Assembly: GCF_900002575.1 (NCBI RefSeq)
Contig: NZ_LN650648.1
Location: forward strand, 2,395,565-2,459,564
Direction: 5' to 3'
Length of the DNA stretch: 64,000 nucleotides
Source of the DNA: Romboutsia hominis
GTDB taxonomy: Bacteria; Bacillota; Clostridia; Peptostreptococcales; Peptostreptococcaceae
Shown here: positions 17,642-26,522 of the stretch, one piece after another
How positions within the stretch are numbered: position 1 is the stretch's first letter
How the letters are laid out: each line of letters opens with the position of its first letter
Position numbers and translations under genes: made by a program
Notes under the pieces: model-generated
Databases searched by the model: none
Seen by the model: only the letters and a program-made list of their open reading frames with translations
What the model was told of the DNA's origin: nothing

Positions 17642-19984
17642 TTAGTTAAATTTATATAAATATTTTACAGTTTCAATTCTTATTGTTCTATTTAAATCTT
17701 CAAACATTTCATAACCTTGAATAGTGTATTCTTTAACTGGGTCTTTTTGACCAATAGCCGAAAGCCCTATAACTTGTCTTAACTGATCCATTGTATCTAT
17801 GTGATCTATCCAGTTAGTATCCACTACTTCTAATAATACTTTTCTTTCTAATTCTTTAAGCTTATCTGGCCCTATCATTATTTTCTTTAGGTCATACACT
17901 CTCTTAGATAAATCATAAGTGTAATCAATTGTTTCTTCAACTGTCATTTTGTCCATACCAGGTATTATTAAAGATTCTTTTGGCATAAAACTAGCATTTA
18001 GACTATTTAAGAATCCATAGTAATCCTTTTGATGTCTTAAATATCTTTGTGCAGTTTCTTCTATTATATCTTTTACCATATTTTGTATTGATTCGCTTAA
18101 ATCATCTTTATCTAGGACTTTGTTTCTTTCAGAATATATTACTTTTCTTTGCTCATTTATAACATCATCGTATTTTATTACGTTTTTTCTTATTTCAAAG
18201 TTTTTACCTTCTATTCCTCTTTGAGCTCTTTCTACTGCTTTAGATAAGCTCTTTCCTTCTAATGAGCCATCTTTATTTGGAGTAATTTTTTTAGCTATTT
18301 TTTCTATACTTCTTCCACCGTATAGTTTTATAACTTCATCTTCTAAACTAACAAAGAATCTTGAAGTACCTGGGTCTCCTTGACGACCAGAACGTCCTCT
18401 TAGCTGATTATCTATTCTTCTTGTTTCATGTCTTTCTGTACCTATTACATAAAGACCTCCAAGTTCTTTAACTTTAACTTCTTCTTCTTTATCTTCTGCC
18501 CCTAAAGATATATCTGTACCACGACCTGCCATGTTAGTAGCTATTGTAACTGCATTTAATTTACCTGCATTTTTAACTATCTCAGCTTCTTTTTCATGGT
18601 TTTTAGCATTTAATACTTCATGCTTTATACCTTTTTTCTTAAGTAAAGAAGATAAATATTCTGATTTATCTATAGAAACAGTACCAACTAATACAGGTTG
18701 TCCAGTTTTATGTATTCTTTCTATTTCATTAACTACTGCATTGTATTTGTCTTCTTCTGTTTTGAATACTAAGTCATTTAAGTCAGCTCTAAGAATTGGT
18801 TTGTTTGTAGGTATTGTAACAACATTCATATTGTATGTTGATTCAAACTCACCTTCTTCTGTTTTTGCAGTACCAGTCATACCCGAAAGTTTTTTATACA
18901 TTCTAAAGAAGTTTTGGAATGTTACTGTTGCTAGTGTTTTTGATTCTCTTTTTATCTCAACACCTTCTTTAGCTTCTATAGCTTGGTGAAGTCCTTCTGA
19001 ATATCTTCTTCCATCCATTATTCTTCCAGTAAACTCATCAACTATCATTATTTCATTATCTCTAACTACATAATCAACATCTTTATCCATTAACTTATGA
19101 GCTCTTAATGCTTGGTTAATATGATGATATATTTCTATATTTTCTATGTTAGTTAAGTTTTCTATACCAAAGAATTTCTCAGCCTTAGTCATACCACTAT
19201 CACTAAGTGATATAGTGTTATCTTTTTCTTCTATCTCATAATCTTCTTCTATTAAGGTCTTAACAAAAGCATTTGCTAATTCGTATAGCTTATTACTTTC
19301 ATCTCCAGTACCAGATATTATAAGTGGTGTTCTAGCTTCATCTATAAGTATAGAATCCACCTCATCTATAATAGTAAAGTTTAATTCTCTTTGTACTTTT
19401 TCTTCATTATTAGTTACCATATTATCTCTTAGATAATCAAATCCATACTCATTGTTAGTACCATATGTTATATCACAATTATACTGTGCTTTTCTTTCAG
19501 ATGGATCTTGGTTTGCAAGTATAACCCCTACACTCATACCTAAAAACTCATACACAGGTTGCATGATTTCTTTATCACGCTTAGCAAGATAATCATTTAC
19601 AGTAATTACATGTACCCCTTTGCCTTCTAGAGCATTTAAATATACTGGTGCTACTGCAACTAATGTCTTACCTTCTCCTGTTCTCATCTCAGCTATTTTA
19701 CCCTGGTGAAGAACTATACCACCTATTAGCTGAACTCTATATTGACGCATACCTAAAACTCTCTTTGATGCCTCGCGACATACTGCAAAAGCTTCTACTA
19801 ATATATCATCTAATGTTTCGCCTAATTTTAACCTTTCCTTGAATTCTTTAGTTTTTCCCTTTAATTGTTCATCACTTAAGCCTACCATACTTTCTTCAAG
19901 GCTATCGATTTGATCTATAATTTTATTTAATGATTTTATTTCATTTTCATCAGCTTTACTGACTAATCTATCTAAAATTGACAT
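17642..19984 (-). CDS. secA2: Accessory preprotein translocase ATPase SecA2
   Basis: 780 residues. Walker A is MRTGEGKTLVA, the DEAD-type box is IIDEVDSILIDEA, helicase region IV is NMAGRGTDI, and LRGRSGRQGDPG is typical of SecA. It ends at KYLYKFN without the Cys-rich zinc-binding tail of housekeeping SecA1 and is shorter, as in the accessory SecA2 of C. difficile and relatives. SecA2 drives export of a subset of proteins through SecYEG; in C. difficile it exports S-layer and other CWB2 proteins. Its position next to the CWB2-amidase supports the same job here. Ribosome binding site GGGGAGG precedes the ATG. Small RNA genes lie on both sides on the other strand. Confidence 0.92.
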   Translation of the reverse strand: MSILDRLVSKADENEIKSLNKIIDQIDSLEESMVGLSDEQLKGKTKEFKERLKLGETLDDILVEAFAVCREASKRVLGMRQYRVQLIGGIVLHQGKIAEMRTGEGKTLVAVAPVYLNALEGKGVHVITVNDYLAKRDKEIMQPVYEFLGMSVGVILANQDPSERKAQYNCDITYGTNNEYGFDYLRDNMVTNNEEKVQRELNFTIIDEVDSILIDEARTPLIISGTGDESNKLYELANAFVKTLIEEDYEIEEKDNTISLSDSGMTKAEKFFGIENLTNIENIEIYHHINQALRAHKLMDKDVDYVVRDNEIMIVDEFTGRIMDGRRYSEGLHQAIEAKEGVEIKRESKTLATVTFQNFFRMYKKLSGMTGTAKTEEGEFESTYNMNVVTIPTNKPILRADLNDLVFKTEEDKYNAVVNEIERIHKTGQPVLVGTVSIDKSEYLSSLLKKKGIKHEVLNAKNHEKEAEIVKNAGKLNAVTIATNMAGRGTDISLGAEDKEEEVKVKELGGLYVIGTERHETRRIDNQLRGRSGRQGDPGTSRFFVSLEDEVIKLYGGRSIEKIAKKITPNKDGSLEGKSLSKAVERAQRGIEGKNFEIRKNVIKYDDVINEQRKVIYSERNKVLDKDDLSESIQNMVKDIIEETAQRYLRHQKDYYGFLNSLNASFMPKESLIIPGMDKMTVEETIDYTYDLSKRVYDLKKIMIGPDKLKELERKVLLEVVDTNWIDHIDTMDQLRQVIGLSAIGQKDPVKEYTIQGYEMFEDLNRTIRIETVKYLYKFN

Positions 19985-20069
19985 ATATTTTTACTGCCTC
20001 CCCTAATATTCAATAGAATTCGTCTAGTTACATACATTTTTATCACTAGTTTTTTTAATTTATAACCTT

Positions 20070-20078
20070 ATTATACCA
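20070..20078 (-). promoter_or_regulatory. Predicted extended -10 promoter of secA2
   Basis: On the minus strand TGGTATAAT (TG at 20078-20077, TATAAT 20075-20070) lies about 85 nt upstream of the secA2 start codon. No convincing -35 is seen, as is common for extended -10 promoters. Confidence 0.5.
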
Positions 20079-20174
20079 TATATCCCAAAATTACTTAATA
20101 TAAGTAAAAACTATTAATTACATACCTCATTTTATTTTTTAATAATTTTTATATTATATATTTTAGTTTTTATA

Positions 20175-20203
20175 TAGACATATATGTTTAGGTGGTATAT
20201 AAT
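20175..20203 (+). promoter_or_regulatory. Predicted promoter of small RNA gene B
   Basis: -35 TAGACA (20175-20180), exactly 17 bp, -10 TATAAT (20198-20203). Same strand and spacing as the promoter of small RNA A. Transcription would start near 20206-20211. Confidence 0.7.
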
Positions 20204-20205
20204 GT

Positions 20206-20291
20206 AAATACTTGAAAAATTTAAAACATCTCTTTTTTCAAGTATTTCTCACACTGAAAAGGAGCAGACAATGTCTGCTCCTTTTCGCTTT
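20206..20291 (+). ncRNA. Small RNA gene B (paralogue of A), candidate antisense regulator of S-layer-type mRNAs
   Basis: Predicted ~85-nt RNA. A perfect 14-bp hairpin (arms 20206-20219 and 20234-20247) displays TTTAAAACATCTCT in its loop. The linker TCTCACACT and a strong terminator hairpin (20256-20286) follow. The segment AACATCTCTTTTTTC...GTATTTCTCACA is shared with RNA A, whereas the stem sequences differ but keep pairing, so the fold is conserved independently of sequence. GTATTTCTCACAC is a 13-base perfect complement of the 5' leader of the CWB2 gene at 36.8-38.4 kb; ACATCTCTTT pairs with a second site in that leader. No reading frame. Lies between secA2 and the EAL gene, opposite to both. 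Confidence 0.68.
20256..20286. terminator. Bidirectional terminator: EAL gene (-) and small RNA B (+)
   Basis: 15-nt arms GAAAAGGAGCAGACA / TGTCTGCTCCTTTTC with a single central base, so in practice a stem of about 13 bp. It serves the EAL gene ending at 20317 and small RNA B. Confidence 0.8.
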
Positions 20292-20316
20292 ATATTGTTG
20301 TTTTATTAACTTTTTG

Positions 20317-21960
20317 TTATTTCCTTATTTTAATCAAATCTATATCCTCTTTTCTCTGAGGCTTTGCATAAAAATATCCTTGTATAAATATATTATCGTA
20401 GTCTATGTTTTTTATAATGTCTACTTGTTCTTTATCTTCAACACCTTCTAATACTATACTTTTGTTATATTGCTTGCATATCTTACTTAAAAACATTATA
20501 ACCTCATGATTAAATTCGTTATTTTTAATCTCATCTATAAAATATTTATCTATTTTTACCATGTCAAAATTAAATTTGGATAATATATCTAGATTTGAAT
20601 ATTTAATGCCAAAATCATCTGAAGCTATTTTTATATTTTTAGTTTGTAAAAACTCCATACCTTTTTTTATTTCTTTTAAATTCTCTGATTCTATATTTTC
20701 AACAACTTCAAATACAATCTTTTTACTCTCAAAACTCTCATCCATTTCAATTATAGAATTGACTGTTTGTAAGAATTTTTTGCTTTTTATCTCATTAAAA
20801 GATATGTTCATAGAAATATAGAACTTTTCATCCTTTAGATTTGTGTTTAATTTAAACCACTCATAATCTCTTAATATGGTTTTAAACACCCATATTGATA
20901 ACTCCTCAGTCATATTAATATTTTCAATATCATTTATAAATAAATGTGGTGGTACTATTTTGCCTTCAGGATTTATATATCTAATTAAAGCTTCAAATCC
21001 TACAATTTTATCATTTTTAGGATTAACTATTGGTTGATAATAAACTGTATATCTATCTTTTATTAAGTCATCTTTTATTTTTTTTCTTAGATTATTTTTC
21101 TTTTTAGCTGGTATTATATATTTTATTAATATAAATAATATAAATATTGAGGATATTATATATAATAAAACTTCTTTCTTTGCAATTTTATTGTGAAAGT
21201 ATTTAAAATATATCTTTTCTAATTCCTCTTTCTCTTCTTTAGTATAATTGTCTATAGTGTTATCAATTTTATCTATAATCCATCTATTATCCTTTGATGC
21301 TGCTATATATACAGGACCTGATAAAAACTGCTGAATTTCGTTGTATCTATCAAGTTTATTTTCGTCTGATGGGGAAATTGTTGCCACTACAGATTTGTCA
21401 TCTAACTTTTGTAATGCTTCTTTATAATCATTTACCCATATAGGTATAGGATTTATATTATATGATTGTAAACAATCTAATAACCATTGTGATCCATATT
21501 CTTCTTTTATAAAAGCAACCTTTTTTTTGTCTAGATATTTTATATCTTCAGGTTCAGAATCTTTATAAGTGTAAATTGATATTCTCTCTACTCCAATATA
21601 ATTTTTAGAATAAATAAACTTATCTTTTCTTTCCTTTGTATACTGAAGGTCCATCATAATGTCTATTTTACCTGCTTCTAAATCTTTGATTAATGAAGAT
21701 ACCTTTCCTTTTACATATTCAACCTTTATCTTTTTATTACTAGTATTATTTTTATTAACATCATGAATAATCTTATCTAAAATATCTTTATAATACCCTT
21801 TAACTTCTCCATCTTTAATATAAAAATATGGTTCATAATTATATACCCCTAACTTTATGGTTATATCTTTTTCATTGGCATATAAAATACTGCAATTTAA
21901 TGCAACTATTACAAGTAATATATTTACTATTAAGATTTTATAAAACTTATTTTTTATCAC
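20317..21960 (-). CDS. Membrane sensor: extracellular solute-binding domain fused to EAL c-di-GMP phosphodiesterase
   Basis: 547 residues. N-terminal signal/anchor (1-28); SBP_bac_3-like extracellular domain (about 32-255; KLGVYNYEPYFYIKDGEVKGYYKDIL, DIMMDLQYTKERKDKFIYS); one membrane helix (about 265-285, LLYIISSIFILFILIKYII); then an EAL domain (about 300-545). Catalytic motifs look intact: VGFEALIRY (EAL), SMNISFNEI, FEVVENIES, ASDDFGIKYSN, VKIDKYF, LEGVED and QGYFYAKP. No GGDEF domain. It should hydrolyse c-di-GMP in response to an external small molecule, possibly an amino-acid-like ligand. A decayed copy of its 3' end lies at 22.3-22.5 kb. Confidence 0.9.
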   Translation of the reverse strand: MIKNKFYKILIVNILLVIVALNCSILYANEKDITIKLGVYNYEPYFYIKDGEVKGYYKDILDKIIHDVNKNNTSNKKIKVEYVKGKVSSLIKDLEAGKIDIMMDLQYTKERKDKFIYSKNYIGVERISIYTYKDSEPEDIKYLDKKKVAFIKEEYGSQWLLDCLQSYNINPIPIWVNDYKEALQKLDDKSVVATISPSDENKLDRYNEIQQFLSGPVYIAASKDNRWIIDKIDNTIDNYTKEEKEELEKIYFKYFHNKIAKKEVLLYIISSIFILFILIKYIIPAKKKNNLRKKIKDDLIKDRYTVYYQPIVNPKNDKIVGFEALIRYINPEGKIVPPHLFINDIENINMTEELSIWVFKTILRDYEWFKLNTNLKDEKFYISMNISFNEIKSKKFLQTVNSIIEMDESFESKKIVFEVVENIESENLKEIKKGMEFLQTKNIKIASDDFGIKYSNLDILSKFNFDMVKIDKYFIDEIKNNEFNHEVIMFLSKICKQYNKSIVLEGVEDKEQVDIIKNIDYDNIFIQGYFYAKPQRKEDIDLIKIRK

Positions 21961-22279
21961 ATTCAGTTCTCCCCTCTAAGTTTAAAATACTACTTTATAA
22001 TTAAGTTCCTTGCATTTTTAAATTTAATACTATTTCCTATTTTAAATTTTTAGTTAAATAACATTTTATTAATCTCAATTCAAAATTATTTTATCATTCA
22101 AATATTTTTATTTAATTTAATTTAATTTTAAAATTATTTTATTTATATATTTATATATGCTTTTCTACAAAATTTCAACACTTTTTTGATATTATTTGTA
22201 TTTTTTGTATTTTTTTGTATGTTTTAGTATTTTTCTTGCCTTTGTGCTCGTTCTATTTTTTTTTACATTGTTTATCTAA

Positions 22280-22309
22280 AAAAGGATGGCTTTTACAAAC
22301 CACCCTTTT
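22280..22309 (-). terminator. Hairpin terminator beside the EAL remnant
   Basis: Arms AAAAGGATGG / CCACCCTTTT pair over 10 bp with one G-U and are followed on the minus strand by T6. Probably the old terminator of the degraded EAL copy just upstream of it. Confidence 0.7.
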
Positions 22310-22344
22310 ACTACTATCTATTATATTTTTTATACATATTATTA

Positions 22345-22482
22345 ATTTTATATTTCCTTTACTCTGAGGCTGAGCATAAAAATATCATTATCTAAATACA
22401 TTATCATTATCTATATTCTTTAAAATATCTACTTACTCTTTATTTTAAACACCTTCTGCTATTACTTTAATATTATTTACCA
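22345..22482 (-). pseudogene. Degraded 3' end of an EAL-domain gene
   Basis: About 140 bp align by eye with the last ~45 codons of the intact EAL gene at 20317-20460 (shared stretches such as CTCTGAGGCT, GCATAAAAATATC and CACCTTCT). There are many substitutions and small gaps and no usable frame. It is the relic of a second phosphodiesterase gene or of a duplication of the intact one. Confidence 0.7.
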
Positions 22483-22510
22483 TACAAAATATAAAAACAA
22501 ATATAATATG

Positions 22511-22653
22511 CAAGTAAAAGGATATGACTATTATTGCCATATCCATAATTACTTGTATTTTATTTAAAAATTTTTGATTTTTCCTAATAATTTTAACGCC
22601 TACTTTACTAATTATTATATATTAAAGTATTTTACAGTGTTTTTCATTATTTT
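22511..22653 (-). repeat. Intergenic repeat copy 1 with terminator hairpin (after DedA gene)
   Basis: Contains nested hairpin arms CAAGTAA/TTACTTG and GGATATG/CATATCC (22512-22556), which form the terminator for the DedA gene. The whole ~145-bp block resembles 26099-26256 (roughly three quarters identical by eye), so the two are copies of one intergenic segment. Confidence 0.7.
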
Positions 22654-22659
22654 AGTATA

Positions 22660-23289
22660 TTATACTTCTTGATTTATATATTTATCACTATCTTTTTCTT
22701 TTCCATTTTTTAATGTTATCCAATAAAAACCTATTACTAAAATACCTATTATTCCTACTACTAGAGAGTACTTATTCATTATATTAACAATTAAATCCAT
22801 ATTATCTCCTATAAAATAGCCAACTAATATAAGAATTATATTCCATACAGATATTCCAATTGCAGAATACAATGTAAACTGCCATACATTCATTCTAGTA
22901 ACACCTGCTACTATAGATATAAAAGTTCTAGCTAATGGAACTAATCTTGATAACATAACAGATATTTTTTCATATTTTGCTAACCATCTATACGATGCTT
23001 TTATAGATTTTTTAGTTTTTGGATATTTATTTTTTATAAATGATAATAGTGGTTGCCCTAATTTGTATCCTAAATAATAATTTAATACTGATCCAAATAC
23101 TCCACCGATTATTGATACTAGTATAACTAAAAATATATTCATATCAAATTTAAATGCTAGTATTCCTACAAACGGTAATACTATCTCACTAGGTAAGGGA
23201 GCATTTGCATATTCAAGGGCTACTATTATAAAAATACTTATGAGTCCATAATTTATTATAAACTCTTCTATCAATAACTTTAATTCCAT
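22660..23289 (-). CDS. DedA family membrane protein (copy 1)
   Basis: 209 residues, about five hydrophobic segments. Family marks are ALEYANAPLPSEIVLPFVGILA near the start, GSVLNYYLGYKLG, and SRLVPLARTFISIVAGVTRM. DedA proteins include undecaprenyl-phosphate translocases that recycle the lipid carrier and are needed for membrane homeostasis. Clearly paralogous to the DedA protein at 47.4-48.1 kb. Here it is the last gene of a shrunken copy of the sugar-lipid module. Confidence 0.9.
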   Translation of the reverse strand: MELKLLIEEFIINYGLISIFIIVALEYANAPLPSEIVLPFVGILAFKFDMNIFLVILVSIIGGVFGSVLNYYLGYKLGQPLLSFIKNKYPKTKKSIKASYRWLAKYEKISVMLSRLVPLARTFISIVAGVTRMNVWQFTLYSAIGISVWNIILILVGYFIGDNMDLIVNIMNKYSLVVGIIGILVIGFYWITLKNGKEKDSDKYINQEV

Positions 23290-23332
23290 TAAATTTATTT
23301 CCCCTTATATTATTTATCATGAAAATTATATA

Positions 23333-23667
23333 CTAGAATAATAATATAATAATTCATGTTACTACCCATAACAAAACATCTATTTTTAAACTAGTATCAC
23401 TTAATACCACATCTGTTGGTTTTCCTTCATCACTGATATTAATAATATAATTGTGTCTAAAAATACCATATATTACAAATACAGTTGTAAATATCATATT
23501 AGGATTATCTATATTACTCGCAGAATAAAGCGCATATCAAACTATTGTACAACTTTGAACTACCATAATCATTTGATTTATTATTTCTTCATTATAATCT
23601 TTAAGTATCTTTCTATGATCACTTGCACTACTTTTTAAAGTATTTATCTCTTTCTTTTTCCAAGACC
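23333..23667 (-). pseudogene. Decayed UbiA-type prenyltransferase gene, C-terminal third
   Basis: Translation of the minus strand gives GLGKRKEINTLKSSASDHRKILKDYNEEIINQM, then an in-frame TGA, then YALYSASN...FVIYGIFRHNYIIN...GKPTDVVL, and a second TGA near the end. This matches the last ~110 residues of the intact UbiA protein at 43.3-44.2 kb. The 5' two thirds are gone and the fragment abuts the stop codon of the upstream membrane-protein gene. It is a deletion remnant of a duplicated DPPR-synthase-like gene. Confidence 0.9.
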
Positions 23668-23690
23668 TAAATATCTCTCTGTTGTTAAAT

Positions 23691-24938
23691 TTATAGTCTA
23701 GGTAACATTTGTACACCTAAGTTAAATATTTTTATAAAACCTTGCCCATTACTTAATATCACTGTAGTCAAAACTATAATTAAAAATAAATTTACACTTT
23801 TTATATTTTCACTTTTAATATTTTTACAAAAATGTGCTAATAATATTATTATTGCAAAACCAAAATGTATAGTCATTATATTAGCATTTATTAAATTAAA
23901 TCCAACAATTCCATGCATAAAAATATTAAATAGTATTATACCAGCACTTAGCTTAACTATATCGTCTTTTCTATTAATAATAATAGATGCTATACATAAA
24001 CATAATATAATCATAAACATTACAAAATATATGATATTTATATTGTCAGTTTGCATCATCTTATAATTAATCCCATTTACTCCATAAGTTGTTATTTCGT
24101 TTCCAGGAAAATAAATACTTGGGTATAAAAGCCTAAATAATATCATTTTTATTTTTTCAATCCAAGTTCCATTGAATACATACGGTGTATTGTCTTTTAT
24201 TCCTGTCACTGTATTTAATAGTGATATAGAATTAGTCGTTATTATAGCTATATATGATGTTAAAGCAAAAACTGTTAAATGTTTTATATATTTTTTAAAT
24301 TGAGTTTTGTATTTAATAATTAAATTTAATACGTATATATATATATTACTAACAGTTATTCCAAATAATGGTATTGCGGCTAAATCTAATAAGTAATTTT
24401 CTTTATTTTTATTTTTATAAACTAAATATATAAATAATATTATAGATAATTGAGCATATATAAATCTTTCTATACTAAGACTCATAAATAACTGTGGAAA
24501 TGAAAATAAGAATATACCCATTATTGTATAAAGTGTTGTTTTATTTAGTTTTAATGATTTTAAGTAGCTGAAAATTAAAGTTATAGATATAGAACTAACT
24601 GCTATCTGTAATAATGTCAATCCTATACCATATAAATAATCAACCCTTATGCCTATCTTTGAAGATAAAAATTGGCTTATAACAAATATTGGATATGCTA
24701 TAATAGAAACTATTTTTGAAAAAAGAATATGCTTGTTATTATCTTTATTTTCAACAAATATATTTCGTTCAAATAAAACTCCTGAATCTGAATCTAATAT
24801 AACATCAAATGTATTTTTCGTTTCATAAAGTATAGTTGTTTTATAAAAAAATATACCTGATATTAAAGTGTATATTGTTGCCACAATAAGAAATATAATC
24901 AACTCTTCTTTATATTTCATATAAATTTTTCTTATCAT
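23691..24938 (-). CDS. Multi-spanning membrane protein, GT-C-like (copy 1)
   Basis: 415 residues with about ten or more membrane segments. After the first helix comes an outer loop with NTFDVILDSDSGVLFERNIF and KHILFSKIVSI. The acidic DxD in the first loop and the overall build resemble GT-C glycosyltransferases that use polyprenyl-phosphate sugars, but no named family is recognised with certainty. Clear paralogue of the 407-residue protein at 44.3-45.5 kb. Its start overlaps the end of the acyltransferase gene by 29 bases. In this copy the UbiA partner is dead, so it may depend on the other module for its donor. Confidence 0.75.
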   Translation of the reverse strand: MIRKIYMKYKEELIIFLIVATIYTLISGIFFYKTTILYETKNTFDVILDSDSGVLFERNIFVENKDNNKHILFSKIVSIIAYPIFVISQFLSSKIGIRVDYLYGIGLTLLQIAVSSISITLIFSYLKSLKLNKTTLYTIMGIFLFSFPQLFMSLSIERFIYAQLSIILFIYLVYKNKNKENYLLDLAAIPLFGITVSNIYIYVLNLIIKYKTQFKKYIKHLTVFALTSYIAIITTNSISLLNTVTGIKDNTPYVFNGTWIEKIKMILFRLLYPSIYFPGNEITTYGVNGINYKMMQTDNINIIYFVMFMIILCLCIASIIINRKDDIVKLSAGIILFNIFMHGIVGFNLINANIMTIHFGFAIIILLAHFCKNIKSENIKSVNLFLIIVLTTVILSNGQGFIKIFNLGVQMLPRL

Positions 24939-25980
24939 TTTGTACCCCCTTTATTAAAATTTTAATATTTTCAAACTTACCAAAAACCTTTGCGAATATT
25001 AAATTAAGATATATAACTAAAACCGTATTTATTAGCACCATTATAATTTTATAAATAATATTTCCACTTATATCAAATAAATATATATATATTGGCCTAA
25101 CCAATAAATATGTAAACGGGTGATATAAGTATAATGTAAAACCATAAGTGGAATATTGATTTACTAACCTATTTATATATTTTGTTTTGCCTATATTTAA
25201 AATATAATCTCTTAAGATATATAATAAATTAAATGCTATAATCGTATATATTAAAAATATAAAGTTTGGAGGAAACTTGTTTTTTTGCATATCCATAACA
25301 AACTGGTCTTTAGAAATCAAATAAATTAATATTGCACTCATCAAAGTTATTATTGCTAAATTTAATAATTTACTTATTTTTATTTCTTTTAGTTTATTAT
25401 AAAAAAATCCTCCATATATCCAGAATGCATAGAATATAACATTTTTAAAAAGTTTAAGATTATCTATATTATGCATATATACTATAAGACAAGATATTAA
25501 AATCATAGGTATATATTTAAATTTATTACCTAATGCATTATATAAATTGTACATAACCGGTATAAATGGAACTAAAATTAAGTATACTGGTATAAACCAT
25601 AGATGCCATGTAATAAATTCCAATGTAACACTAGGTTCTTTAAATACATTAAAGCTACTTATAACAAACTCCTTAAAACTTAAATATGTAATAGTCGTAC
25701 CAAGAATATTAGCTACATATTCTATAAATACTAGAAATATTATAAATATAAAATATGGTATTAATATTCTAGGTATCCTTGAAATAATATATTTACCATA
25801 TGATTTTTTATTACTTAATGAATAACTTGCTCCAGTTATAAAAAATACAACTGCCATCTCAAAAAGAAAGAAGGATTTAATTTTAGTTCCAAAATTCGGA
25901 AACCAATATAATGTATGTATAAATCCAATGATATACATCATAATTAAACCCCTATATATATCTAATTTTTCATCCCTCAT
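24910..25980 (-). CDS. Acyltransferase family 3 membrane protein (copy 1)
   Basis: 356 residues, about ten membrane segments. N-terminal KLDIYRGLIMMYIIGFIHTLYW and FFLFEMAVVFFITGASYSLS, then the conserved ITWHLWFIPVYLILVPF, show an integral-membrane O-acyltransferase (Acyl_transf_3, OafA-like). It would acetylate a cell-surface glycan. Strong paralogue of the protein at 41.1-42.2 kb. AGGA lies five bases before the ATG. Translationally linked to the following GT-C-like gene by overlap. Confidence 0.88.
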   Translation of the reverse strand: MRDEKLDIYRGLIMMYIIGFIHTLYWFPNFGTKIKSFFLFEMAVVFFITGASYSLSNKKSYGKYIISRIPRILIPYFIFIIFLVFIEYVANILGTTITYLSFKEFVISSFNVFKEPSVTLEFITWHLWFIPVYLILVPFIPVMYNLYNALGNKFKYIPMILISCLIVYMHNIDNLKLFKNVIFYAFWIYGGFFYNKLKEIKISKLLNLAIITLMSAILIYLISKDQFVMDMQKNKFPPNFIFLIYTIIAFNLLYILRDYILNIGKTKYINRLVNQYSTYGFTLYLYHPFTYLLVRPIYIYLFDISGNIIYKIIMVLINTVLVIYLNLIFAKVFGKFENIKILIKGVQNDKKNLYEI

Positions 25981-26098
25981 AATTATCCTATATTCTTAAC
26001 CTCCTATAATTTTTCCTGTACCTAAATTTAAGGTGCCTTATTGAATAGCTTAGAATATATTTAAATTCCAACCTTAATTTATATAAGTATCTGTATAA

Positions 26099-26256
26099 GC
26101 AAATAAAAAGGATATAACTATTATTGTTATATCCATAATTAATTACAATTTTTTGAAATTTTTGATTTTCTCAAATCATATTAACATCTACTCTAGTAAT
26201 TATTAGATACTAAAATCATTTTAACATAATTTTCCATGTTTTTCACTATTTTTTAC
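26099..26256 (-). repeat. Intergenic repeat copy 2 with hairpin GGATATAAC/GTTATATCC
   Basis: Second copy of the block at 22511-22653, with a perfect 9-bp hairpin (26110-26118, 26126-26134). Here it lies upstream of the acyltransferase gene rather than downstream of a gene on the same strand, so copies of it bracket the degraded module. Confidence 0.7.
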
Positions 26257-26522
26257 TTTTGCCTTTTTGCTTTATTTAAAGTTTTTATGTCTAATCTTTT
26301 AAATATTTATTTCAGCACAAACTATAAATGCTATATATATCAATAGATTGTTTTTTAATGTATCTATATATCATTTACTAGGAATGAGTGATTGTTTTTA
26401 CCAAACATTTGTTTTAATTTTTTTACCATTTGTTTCCATATTGTGATACAATTATTTATAGATAGGAATTTCTATTTGAGATTTTAATTTATTTTATATA
26501 GTTTTATAACAGGGGGATTATT
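26257..26522. other. Intergenic region upstream of the small orphan gene
   Basis: AT-rich; holds a possible plus-strand -10 (TACAAT near 26448) and the ribosome binding site AGGGGGATT of the 65-codon gene. Nothing else is seen. Confidence 0.45.

Noticed and set aside
17494..20291. Reading the conserved motif on the minus strand as a common riboswitch leader of secA2 and the CWB2-amidase gene
   Set aside because: On that strand no promoter fits between the terminator hairpins and the motif, and the distance to the genes is 250-400 bp, while both loci have good 17-bp-spaced promoters on the plus strand. Transcript mapping would settle it.
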